Source: Martinezella rhizogenes
Lineage (GTDB): Bacteria; Pseudomonadota; Alphaproteobacteria; Rhizobiales; Rhizobiaceae
Assembly (NCBI RefSeq): GCF_000799715.1
Contig: NZ_JUHG01000015.1
Coordinates: 405,565 to 469,564 of the forward strand
Direction of reading: 5' to 3'
DNA length: 64,000 nucleotides
Positions 27,477-34,627 of the stretch are shown here, piece after piece. The translations under genes and the position numbers were made by a program. How positions within the stretch are numbered: position 1 is the first letter of the stretch; every line of letters begins with the position of its first letter. The notes beneath the pieces are model-generated. The model made no database searches. It saw only the letters and a list, made by a program, of their open reading frames with translations, and had not been told where the DNA came from.

Positions 27477-28360
27477 GCCGTATCCTCGTCACCGGATCGA
27501 GCGGTCTTCTCGGCCGGCACGTAGCCGAGGCGCTGGTTCAGGCCGGTCATGCCGTCACCGGGCTTGACCTTGCTCCACCGCGGGAGAACGCGGCATGGAC
27601 GCATGTCACCGGCGAAGCGGACGCGCTGGCCGTGGTGACAGAGCTTGCAATGGGGATGGACGCACTCGTCCATATCGCCGCCATTCCGAGGCCGACAGGC
27701 CGGGCGGCGGCGGATGTCTTCCGCATCAATATGGCCGCCATGTATGCGGCGGTAGAGGCCGCGCGGCTGTCGCGTATCCCCCGTTTCGTCTACGCCTCGT
27801 CCTTCAGCGTGCTCGGCTATCCCTTCTTCGAGAAGGCAGTCGTGCCGCCCTATCTGCCCGTCGACGAAGGCCATCCGCCGGGGGCGCAGGACGTCTATGC
27901 CGTCACAAAATGGCTGGGCGAGGAAATGGTGGAGGCGGCGGCTAGGCGTGGTGTCTTTTCCGCCGTCAGCCTGCGCATGCCCTGGATCCAGACGCCCGAG
28001 ACTTTCCACGCATCTGTCGGCCCGCGCCGCCGGCAGGCGGAAGCCGCGCGCGACCTTTGGGCCTATCTCGACGCCCGCGATGCGGCGGCGGCCTTCGTGG
28101 CGGCGGTGGAGCGGCCCGTCGAGGGACATCTGCGCCTCTTCCTCAGCGCCGCCGACAGTTACATGGAACGACCAAGCGCCGAACTGGCGGCCGAGGCCTA
28201 TCCCGACACACCGATCAGGACGCCGCTGGATGGGACGGCCGCGTTCATCGACACAAACGCGGCACGGCAAGCGCTCGGCTTTGCGCCGCATTTTTCATGG
28301 CGCGATTATCCCACACCAGTGAAGCATGATTGGGCGCTACGGCCTGAAGACCTTGGCTGA
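27473..28360 (+). CDS. NAD-dependent epimerase/dehydratase (extended SDR)
   Basis: Extended short-chain dehydrogenase of 295 residues with the nucleotide motif VTGSSGLLGRH and the catalytic YAVTK (YxxxK). It begins at GTG 27473, overlapping the upstream stop. Sequence type is close to UDP-glucose 4-epimerase and uronate dehydrogenase-like proteins. In an importer operon without nucleotide-sugar genes, a free-sugar or uronate dehydrogenase role is as likely as epimerisation. Confidence 0.87.
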   Translation: MSRILVTGSSGLLGRHVAEALVQAGHAVTGLDLAPPRENAAWTHVTGEADALAVVTELAMGMDALVHIAAIPRPTGRAAADVFRINMAAMYAAVEAARLSRIPRFVYASSFSVLGYPFFEKAVVPPYLPVDEGHPPGAQDVYAVTKWLGEEMVEAAARRGVFSAVSLRMPWIQTPETFHASVGPRRRQAEAARDLWAYLDARDAAAAFVAAVERPVEGHLRLFLSAADSYMERPSAELAAEAYPDTPIRTPLDGTAAFIDTNAARQALGFAPHFSWRDYPTPVKHDWALRPEDLG

Positions 28361-28489
28361 AATAGGCAAACGCTGAAGGCAGGAGAACTTACAGAATAAA
28401 GATTGGCCGGGTGCAAACTGGCTGGCGACTTTTCCAAATGGACGGCCGTCTTCGCAGAGACGGACGACAACAATAGAGAGGAAATAACG

Positions 28490-29293
28490 ATGCGGTTCAA
28501 CGACAAGGTCGTGCTCGTCACTGGAGCGGCGGGCGTCATCGGTACGGCGGCTGCGCGCCGCTTCATCGCCGAAGGCGCTCTGGTAGCGATCACGGATCTG
28601 AACGCGGAGCGGGCCGAAGCCTTGGCTGGCGAGTTCGGCACGCGGGCAAAAGCCTTCCCTGTCGATGTCGCCTCTCCGGCCGCTGCCGAGACTATGGTGA
28701 AGGACGTCGCACGCCATTTCGGCCGGATCGACGTGTTGTTCAACAATGCAGGCATTTCCGGCACCGTTGCTCCCATCCATCAGCTCCCGATCGACGACTG
28801 GCATCGTATCGTCGACATCAATTTGAACGGAATCTTCTACGTGCTGCGTGCCACGCTCGCTGCCATGATCGAAGGCAAGGTTCAGGGCGCGGTGGTCAAC
28901 ATGGGCTCCTCCATGGCCGGTTGGGACGTGCTTGCTGGCGGCGCGGGCTATGCTGCCACCAAGCATGGCGTGGTCGGACTGACGCGCATCGCCGCGCTCG
29001 ACGCCGCCCCCTATGGGATCCGCGTCAACGCCATCTGCCCCGGCGTTATCGAAACTCGGCTCGGCGTGCCGGCAGAGGATGAAGCCACCTACCAGGCGGG
29101 GATCCGCCACTTCGCCGACCGCATCCCGCTACGCCGTATCGGCCAGCCGGAAGACGTCGCCGCCGCCGTCGCCTTCCTCGCCTCTGACGACGCTCGTCAC
29201 ATCACGGGTGTCGACTGGCTGATAGACGGCGGCCAGACGCTGCAGAGTTGGGCCAATGCCCCGGATGCGACGAGCTTTCCGCGCTTCGTTTGA
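28490..29293 (+). CDS. Short-chain dehydrogenase/reductase
   Basis: Classical SDR of 267 residues: TGAAGVIG cofactor motif, NNAG, the active-site serine in MGSSMAG, YAATK and the C-terminal GVDWLIDGGQT. The ATG at 28490 follows GAGAGGAA; the upstream in-frame ATG at 28403 is not supported. It is the last gene of the sugar operon, 129 bases after the epimerase, and probably oxidises a hydroxyl of the imported polyol or sugar. Immediately downstream the region becomes IS debris. Confidence 0.9.
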   Translation: MRFNDKVVLVTGAAGVIGTAAARRFIAEGALVAITDLNAERAEALAGEFGTRAKAFPVDVASPAAAETMVKDVARHFGRIDVLFNNAGISGTVAPIHQLPIDDWHRIVDINLNGIFYVLRATLAAMIEGKVQGAVVNMGSSMAGWDVLAGGAGYAATKHGVVGLTRIAALDAAPYGIRVNAICPGVIETRLGVPAEDEATYQAGIRHFADRIPLRRIGQPEDVAAAVAFLASDDARHITGVDWLIDGGQTLQSWANAPDATSFPRFV

Positions 29294-29602
29294 TGACATC
29301 ATTACCGGATCGGCTTTGTAGACCAAGCTTACGGCCTCAATCCTTCTGCACCCAAAGCTTCCGGGTGGTCTCGATCACGCGCCAGATGCCCTTGAACCCT
29401 GGCTTCATCACGAAGGGCATCGTAAACTTAACACGACGAAGACAAGATCTTGGATTGGCGCTTTTCCTCAGGCGGCGTGAAGGCACCCGATTTGGCACCA
29501 CGCATTCATGGCAGCTGCCCGCAGTTCGCGATGGTGGACGGATGGAATGTCGTGGCGAGGAATATGAAAGATAGGTATTCGGCTTGAGTCCCTGCCTGGA
29601 CA

Positions 29603-29865
29603 TCACAGATTGATGAAGAGGTGCTGCGCTTCGAGTTGATGATAGATGACAACCTCGTCGAGGTGCCATTTGTCGCCGAGCCTGCCAGCCGACCGTTTCC
29701 GGATATCATTGGCGAAATGCCGGCCGAATTTCTTCGCCCAGAGCCTCACGCTCTGGTGAGGAGAAGACTCGCGCGCCGAGGCTTCTGCGTAGCCAACAGC
29801 CCGGCCCGACAGGGCGACGTTACACCCGACTGTGGAGGCCTCGTTCTCTCCGGTGTGTGCAGCGA
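29603..29865 (-). pseudogene. IS6-family transposase remnant
   Basis: On the minus strand the segment reads VRLWAKKFGRHFAND and then LGDKWHLDEVVI, the helix-turn-helix end and first catalytic aspartate (WHLDE) typical of IS6/IS26 transposases. The sequence before it still resembles the usual N-terminal region, but the frame stops shortly after the aspartate and the remaining catalytic domain is degenerate or missing. The stretch 29294-29602 between the SDR gene and this fragment has no recognisable gene. Confidence 0.6.
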
Positions 29866-29907
29866 TTGGGAGCAACACACCCTTTAGCCGAATTCTGCAT
29901 TCAGTCA

Positions 29908-29991
29908 ACTGACCAATATTTAGATATAATTATTGGTCAGTGCGAGTATATCGATTGCTAGTGACCAACGTTTGTATATAATCTTCGGTCA
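29908..29991 (+). promoter_or_regulatory. Tandem 30-bp palindromic operators of the AbiE-type locus
   Basis: Two 30-base inverted repeats, 29910-29939 and 29962-29991, both begin TGACCAA, share the core ATATAAT and end GGTCA. About 23 of 30 positions are identical between copies. The first has 10-bp arms (ACTGACCAAT / ATTGGTCAGT). They end 15 bases before the antitoxin start. AbiEi antitoxins are known to autorepress through paired inverted repeats, which matches this arrangement. Confidence 0.65.
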
Positions 29992-30006
29992 GAAGATAGG
30001 ACAGCC

Positions 30007-30747
30007 ATGCCGGATCCCACATCTAACACTCTCGAACGCATTCACCAACGGATTGCCGACGCGGCACCTTCGGGCGTTTGGTCGCGTGCCGATTTCCTCG
30101 ATATCGCAACACCAAACGCCGTCGAAAAGGCGCTGCAGAGGCTCACCAGCCGCGGCGACATCCGACGCCCTCATCGCGGTCTCTATGACAAGCCGGATAT
30201 CAGCCAGCTGACCGGCAAGATGGTGTTCCCGCCACGCGTCTCATTTATCGATGCGATCGCACGGCGCGACAAGCTTCGTGTTTGCGTCGACGGGATGACG
30301 GCGGCCAACGATCTTGGCCTGACGACGGCCGTTCCGGCCCGGTCCACGATCTATGCGGACACGTACCCACGAACCATCGAGATCGAGGCCAATGCCGGCG
30401 ACGCAAAGGCCACAAAGCCGGTCATCTATATCTTGGACTTCAAGCGCATTTCGGCAAAGACCGCCTTTTGGGCCGGCCGGCCGGCGATGCGAGTGATCCA
30501 GGCCCTCCACTGGTTTCGCGATGAGCGATCCAATCTGGAGACTGTCGTCGATGGTATCGTCCGTTACCTAGCACGAAGCCCGCACAGGCAGCCGATCGTC
30601 GAGGATCTGCGCGAAAACATCCACGCCATCCCTGCCTGGATGTACCAGGCGATAGAAACGATAACACGCAACCCGCGGCCCCCGGTGGATGAAGACACTC
30701 CAACGGACCAGGATGGGAAGGATGAACATGCGCCAGAGCTTCATTGA
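30007..30747 (+). CDS. AbiEi-type antitoxin / DUF6088 protein
   Basis: Protein of 246 residues resembling the transcriptional-regulator antitoxin of type IV AbiE systems. The N-terminal winged-helix segment (GVWSRADFLDIATPNAVEKALQ, then LTSRGDIRRPHRGLYDKP) is diagnostic of the DUF6088/AbiEi group. The C-terminal half would neutralise the toxin. It overlaps the downstream toxin fragment by 26 bases. Its operator pair is intact although the toxin is truncated, so it may now only regulate itself or protect against related toxins. Confidence 0.8.
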   Translation: MPDPTSNTLERIHQRIADAAPSGVWSRADFLDIATPNAVEKALQRLTSRGDIRRPHRGLYDKPDISQLTGKMVFPPRVSFIDAIARRDKLRVCVDGMTAANDLGLTTAVPARSTIYADTYPRTIEIEANAGDAKATKPVIYILDFKRISAKTAFWAGRPAMRVIQALHWFRDERSNLETVVDGIVRYLARSPHRQPIVEDLRENIHAIPAWMYQAIETITRNPRPPVDEDTPTDQDGKDEHAPELH

Positions 30748-31027
30748 CGTCCTTCGCTCAAGCGCGGACGAGCAGAGAGCGCTGTTCTCCTCCGCTGCGT
30801 CCGATCTTGAGACGCGGGCCGAGAATATCGAGAAGGATCTCTACGTCTGCTGGGCGCTCGACTTCCTGTTCAACCGACGGAAGGACGATGCGATCGGCCT
30901 CTATTTCAAGGGCGGCACCAGCCTCAGCAAAGCATATGGCCTGATCCAGCGTTTCTCCGAGGACATCGACATCGGCATTTACAAGGCGGATGTCGTTTTG
31001 CATTTAACCGTAAGATTCCGCCCCTAA
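30722..31027 (+). pseudogene. AbiEii-type nucleotidyltransferase toxin, truncated
   Basis: The frame begins normally (ATG 30722, AAGGA before it) and contains the AbiEii nucleotidyltransferase signature FKGGTSLSKAYGLIQRFSED plus IDIGI. At base 30991 homology stops exactly where a transposable-element end begins, and the frame runs out after 12 foreign codons. Full-length relatives are about 250-330 residues, whereas this gives 101, so the toxin is almost certainly inactive. The missing 3' part is not found on the far side of the element. Confidence 0.8.
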
Positions 31028-31194
31028 CAGTTTCAACAAGATAGCCTGGCACTTAATTTGAGACTTGGCACTTAATTTGAGATTCCATCTTGGATTTTTG
31101 CACTTAATCTGAGATTCTCGGCCGATAGAATCTCAAATTAAGTGCCAAACGGGAAAACAACTGCGGCAATCTCACGGTTAACTGCCAAACGACA
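30991..31194. mobile_element. 204-bp transposase-less element with IS21-like multi-repeat ends
   Basis: The ends form an imperfect inverted repeat of about 29 bases: TGTCGTTTTGCATTTAACCG from the left, TGTCGTTTGGCAGTTAACCG from the right strand. Inside are further copies of the same motif, TGGCACTTAATTTGAGA, at 31047 and 31066, a variant at 31098, and an inverted one at 31128-31147. Multiple internal copies of the terminal motif are typical of IS21-family ends. No transposase gene is present. No target duplication is seen and the flanking genes differ, which points to a deletion between two copies. Confidence 0.6.
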
Positions 31195-31442
31195 TCTATC
31201 CACGTTTGTCGCCGACGATGATATGGGATTGCGCAGCCGGTCAGGCTTTGATCAGTGCCGTGGGCGGTGCAGTCTTGCAACCGGACGGCGAACCTCTTCG
31301 CTATGATTCTGGAAGAGGGAAGATGGTCGATGGATTCATGGCCAGCGCCAGTGAAGAATTCGCTCTTGCTGCGGCCAACATTCTTGGGTCGATGCCGATG
31401 AGCCCGGTATCGGCTAGTAGCGCCTCATGGGCGTCGGATTAG
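31191..31442 (+). pseudogene. CysQ / inositol-monophosphatase-family C-terminal fragment
   Basis: Directly after the element the frame reads DIYPRLSPTMIWDCAAGQA and then GGAVLQPDGEPLRY. This is the C-terminal metal-binding region of 3'(2'),5'-bisphosphate nucleotidase (usually WDTAAGDAVLRAAGG). Everything upstream is missing and the extreme C terminus diverges. It is the other half of a rearrangement junction whose left side is the AbiEii fragment. Confidence 0.6.
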
Positions 31443-31468
31443 TTTTTGCAACCTGCGACCGACGCAGC

Positions 31469-31504
31469 AAGAGACGTGACATTTTTCATATTGTCACGTC
31501 TCTT
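31469..31504. terminator. Perfect 13-bp hairpin downstream of the cysQ fragment
   Basis: Arms AAGAGACGTGACA and TGTCACGTCTCTT surround a 10-base AT-rich loop. It could be the terminator belonging to the lost cysQ gene or an operator palindrome. The following sequence to 31820 holds no gene I recognise; short frames on both strands look random. Confidence 0.5.
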
Positions 31505-31820
31505 CATAAGCTATCGCAAGTGCGCTTATTTAAGATTTTGGCTCGCTGCTTCTCGGGAATAAAGCGTTGGCAGATGCGGAACTGGACGTGCGGATAGATT
31601 GTTCACACAACCGCTGGGCATTTGAAGGATGCGCCGCCGACATTTTGGATGCGTCCATAATTCGCCCCCTCGCACGAGGGCGACCGCGTTTTATCAAGCA
31701 GGCATGTCCTCCGATCGCTGTGGATCGGCTCCGGCGATTCGAAACCATTCCCAAACAAGTGGGTTAGGGTTATAAAGGTTGTCGTGAGGAGACGGCCAAA
31801 TAGGACGCCGTGGATGAGAC

Positions 31821-32138
31821 ATGAGCAACGTTCTTCCATTCAAATCTGCCGCAGAACGCAGCGGGCATCTGAGGAGACATGAGCGCCTTGAAAAGGAGCT
31901 GTCGCTACCTTTGCCATTGATGGCAGCCTCGATGGGTGATCGGCGTCGCCACTTCGCCCCTGAGACACTTCCGACACAGCATACAACCGCCTACCCGCAG
32001 CCAAGATCGCCGCTGGTTGGCTTAACAATTATCGCTGGTGCGATCCTTGTATATGCGCTTGTAACCTTCCATCTGGTCGGCCAGCCGCATTATTCGGCTC
32101 GCGCCAATCTCTTGCCAGCCTTGCTCGTGCAAAATTAG
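31821..32138 (+). CDS. Small hypothetical protein with one C-terminal membrane segment
   Basis: A 105-codon frame beginning MSNVLPFKSAAER, basic in the first half, with one hydrophobic segment (SPLVGLTIIAGAILVYALVTF) near residues 62-82. The ribosome-binding site is poor. I do not recognise the family. The organisation (basic soluble region then a single anchor) is plausible for a real small inner-membrane protein, but it lies in rearranged DNA, so the call is tentative. Confidence 0.35.
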   Translation: MSNVLPFKSAAERSGHLRRHERLEKELSLPLPLMAASMGDRRRHFAPETLPTQHTTAYPQPRSPLVGLTIIAGAILVYALVTFHLVGQPHYSARANLLPALLVQN

Positions 32139-32275
32139 CGTTTGGTAGCTCCGGTCAGTCTGCATCCATGGCCAGCGCCTCCCAAAAGCAGCTGCATCCC
32201 GATGGTCATGCCCCGTCGACAGGGCTGTATGGCAACAGCTGCGGACTTGTCGTGCCATCGCGTTTCGCCTGAAAT

Positions 32276-32572
32276 CTACCGACAGAACCGTTCGTAGAGC
32301 ACCTTCAAGATCTCGATGACGGCCGGATCCTTGATGAAATAGTAAAGCGCGCGGTGATCCCGCCGAAAATCCACGATCCCCTCCTTTTTCAACTTCGCCA
32401 GATGCTGAGACATCGAGGTCTGCGGAATATTGGTCGCCTCGATCAGCGAGGTAACGTTTCGTTCGCCTTGCAGCAGCTGGCAAAGCACCAGCAACCGATG
32501 TTCGTTGGCCAAACCGCTGAGAAAAGCGGTGGCCTTGCCGGCTTTCTTTTCCATGGCCTGCGCTAGGTTCAT
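32276..32572 (-). CDS. ArsR-family repressor, BigR/SqrR-like persulfide sensor
   Basis: Winged-helix repressor of 98 residues. Two cysteines, C31 (LLVLCQLLQGE) and C97 (YERFC), sit where BigR and SqrR carry the pair that forms a tetrasulfide-type bridge under sulfide stress. The recognition helix is IPQTSMSQHLAKLKKEGI. It is divergent from the sulfide-oxidation genes, with a 10-bp-arm palindrome between. The likely role is to repress itself and the operon until reactive sulfur oxidises the cysteines. An ordinary metal sensor is less likely because CVC and other metal motifs are absent. Confidence 0.85.
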   Translation of the reverse strand: MNLAQAMEKKAGKATAFLSGLANEHRLLVLCQLLQGERNVTSLIEATNIPQTSMSQHLAKLKKEGIVDFRRDHRALYYFIKDPAVIEILKVLYERFCR

Positions 32573-32586
32573 TTTACCCTCTTAAC

Positions 32587-32622
32587 AATTCATATTTTTA
32601 TGATATCAGATTAATATGAATT
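32587..32622. promoter_or_regulatory. Palindromic operator between the repressor and the sulfide operon
   Basis: Perfect inverted repeat AATTCATATT / AATATGAATT with a 16-base spacer that itself contains the palindrome TGATATCA. It fills the 75-base intergenic region, 14 bases from the repressor start and 25 bases from the AhpD-like start, and so can control both directions. AT-rich palindromes are typical of BigR-type repressors. Confidence 0.65.
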
Positions 32623-32647
32623 TACGATCAGAATTGAGGACAACGCG

Positions 32648-33001
32648 ATGTCGAACGACTACCGGCAATTAACACAGGACATATCGGCTTACACGGCTGA
32701 AATTCGCAAAATCTGTCCAGACGCCATGCAGGGCTTCCACGCGCTCTCGAAAGCCGCAACCATGGGCGGCGCCGTCGATCAGAAGACGAAGGAATTGATC
32801 GCGCTTGCGATAGGCGTCACCCAGCGCTGTGACGGTTGCATCGCATTTCATGCCAAAGCATTGCAACAGCTCGGCGCTACCCGCGTGGAGATCGCCGAGG
32901 TGATGGCGATGTGTGTCTACATGGGTGGCGGACCGGCGTTGATGTATGCCGCGGATGCCCTGAGAGCTTATGACCAGTTCGCAGCCGCCGCGCCCGAATA
33001 A
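32648..33001 (+). CDS. Carboxymuconolactone decarboxylase / AhpD-like protein
   Basis: Small protein of 117 residues with the AhpD-core motif QRCDGCIAFHAKAL (CxxC followed by a histidine), which supports peroxidase or disulfide-reductase chemistry. It is the first gene of the sulfide operon, immediately downstream of the divergent operator. AhpD-like proteins recur in such clusters, where they may handle oxidised thiols or persulfides (inference). The ATG follows GAGGA. Confidence 0.85.
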   Translation: MSNDYRQLTQDISAYTAEIRKICPDAMQGFHALSKAATMGGAVDQKTKELIALAIGVTQRCDGCIAFHAKALQQLGATRVEIAEVMAMCVYMGGGPALMYAADALRAYDQFAAAAPE

Positions 33002-33014
33002 ACCCCTTGCCGAT

Positions 33015-33028
33015 TTGATCCGCATCAA
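33015..33028 (+). promoter_or_regulatory. FNR/FixK-type box upstream of sqr
   Basis: TTGATCCGCATCAA is a perfect TTGAT-N4-ATCAA anaerobox. It lies 49 bases before the sqr start codon and inside the gap after the AhpD-like gene. This suggests a separate oxygen-responsive promoter for sqr in addition to the BigR-type control of the operon. Which family member binds is unknown. Confidence 0.6.
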
Positions 33029-33076
33029 GGTCGATCAACGCCATGAGCTTAAGCTCAGATAAAATCGGAGGAAAAC

Positions 33077-34384
33077 ATGGCCAACATCGTTGTCTTGGGA
33101 GCTGGATTGGGAGGAACCATCGCAGCCTATCAACTGCGCGATCAGCTCGGCACGGAACATGTAGTTTCCGTCATCGGCAAAGGCGAAACGTTCAGCTTCG
33201 TGCCATCAAATCCATGGGTCGCCGTCGGCTGGCGAGATCAATCTTCTGTTGAAGTCGATCTTGTTTCCGTTTTCAGAAGCCATAACATCAAATTCCATCC
33301 GCAAGGAGCGAGCCGCCTGCACCCGACCGAGCGGCGGATCGAGTTGGCCGACGGCTCGTCGGTTTCCTACGATTATCTCGTCATAGCAACAGGCCCAGAC
33401 TTGGCATTCGACGAGATCGAGGGATTTGGTCCCGCGGCCAATACGCATTCGATTTGCCAGATCAGCCACGCTCTTGAAACAAAAAAGGCGGTCGAGGCGC
33501 TGATCGACAATCCAGGTCCCGTTGTCATTGGTGCCGTCCAGGGCGCCTCCTGTTTCGGGCCTGCCTATGAATTCGCATTCATCCTCGACAAGGTTCTGCG
33601 CGATGCAAAAGTCCGTGACCGCGTGCCAATGACCTACATCACGTCGGAACCCTATATCGGCCATCTCGGACTTGATGGCGTTGGTGATACGAAAGGTCTT
33701 CTCGAAGGCCAGTTGCGTCAGCACCATATCAAGTGGATCTGCAATGCGCGGGTCGAAAAGATCGGAGATGACAAGATCTCGGTTTCCGAGCTGGCTGAAG
33801 ACGGAACGGTACTGCGCGCTCACGACATTCAGAGCAGCTTTACAATGCTTCTTCCTGCCTTCCGGGGCGTGGAGGCTATCCGCGGAACGGCCGGCCTGAC
33901 CAATCCACGCGGCTTCGTCATCATCGACAAACATCAGCGCAGCCCGGCATTTCCCGAGATCTTTGCGGTCGGCGTTTGTGTGGCCATACCGCCCATCGGC
34001 CCCACAGCCGTTCCGGTCGGCGTTCCCAAGACCGGCTTCATGATCGAATCGATGGTTACGGCAACCGTGCGCAATATTGCCCGCCTGCTGAAGAACGAGA
34101 CACCGGATGCTCAGGCAACGTGGAATGCGGTGTGCCTCGCAGACTTCGGCGATACTGGGGTGGCATTCGTCGCCAAGCCGCAAATACCGCCGCGAAATGT
34201 CAATTGGTCTTCAAGCGGCGCATGGGTTCATGCGGCCAAGGTCGGGTTCGAAAAATACTATCTGCACAAGATGCGCACGGGCACTGCCGAGCCAATCTAC
34301 GAGCGGCTGGCACTTCAGGCGCTTGGAATCGAAAAACTGAAAGCAATCAACATCGAAGAGACCAAGACGACTGCGCCGAAATAG
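33077..34384 (+). CDS. sqr: Sulfide:quinone oxidoreductase
   Basis: FAD enzyme of 435 residues that oxidises sulfide to polysulfide or persulfide and passes electrons to the quinone pool at the membrane. The FAD motif is VVLGAGLGG near the N terminus. Cysteines lie at 127 (SICQISHALE), 159 (GAVQGASCFGPAYEF) and 353 (AVCLADFGD). These are the same numbers I recall for the three essential cysteines of the Rhodobacter capsulatus enzyme, supporting a type I SQR. It has an excellent GGAGG site and is flanked by a sulfide sensor and DUF2892 gene. Confidence 0.93.
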   Translation: MANIVVLGAGLGGTIAAYQLRDQLGTEHVVSVIGKGETFSFVPSNPWVAVGWRDQSSVEVDLVSVFRSHNIKFHPQGASRLHPTERRIELADGSSVSYDYLVIATGPDLAFDEIEGFGPAANTHSICQISHALETKKAVEALIDNPGPVVIGAVQGASCFGPAYEFAFILDKVLRDAKVRDRVPMTYITSEPYIGHLGLDGVGDTKGLLEGQLRQHHIKWICNARVEKIGDDKISVSELAEDGTVLRAHDIQSSFTMLLPAFRGVEAIRGTAGLTNPRGFVIIDKHQRSPAFPEIFAVGVCVAIPPIGPTAVPVGVPKTGFMIESMVTATVRNIARLLKNETPDAQATWNAVCLADFGDTGVAFVAKPQIPPRNVNWSSSGAWVHAAKVGFEKYYLHKMRTGTAEPIYERLALQALGIEKLKAINIEETKTTAPK

Positions 34385-34414
34385 CGATCGTGTCTCATAA
34401 TCGGAGTGATGGAA

Positions 34415-34615
34415 ATGACAATAGATAGATCTGTTCTCGCCTTCGCTGGCGCAATGGTGCTGTTGTCGGTGGCGCTGACGGTTTGGGTGTCGCCGTATTT
34501 TGTATGGCTGACGGTCTTTGTCGGGGCCAACATGCTGCAGTCGGCCTTCACCGGCTTCTGTCCAGCGGCAATCGCCTTTCGCAAGCTCGGCATCAAGCCA
34601 GGCACGGCCTTCTAG
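34415..34615 (+). CDS. DUF2892 small membrane protein (YgaP-type)
   Basis: Protein of 66 residues with two hydrophobic segments (VLAFAGAMVLLSVALTVWV and the FVWLTVFVGANMLQSAF stretch) and the conserved FTGFCPAAIAFRKLGIK end containing one cysteine. DUF2892 proteins accompany rhodaneses and SQR in sulfur-oxidation clusters. The ATG at 34415 is used because CGGAG lies eight bases upstream; GTG 34406 and ATG 34409 are too close to that site. Confidence 0.85.
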   Translation: MTIDRSVLAFAGAMVLLSVALTVWVSPYFVWLTVFVGANMLQSAFTGFCPAAIAFRKLGIKPGTAF

Positions 34616-34627
34616 GAATATAAAACC

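Noticed and set aside
31530..31767. Overlapping frames on both strands resembling a transposase tail
   Set aside because: Only vague similarity; neither strand shows a catalytic motif or terminal repeat, so no IS call was made.
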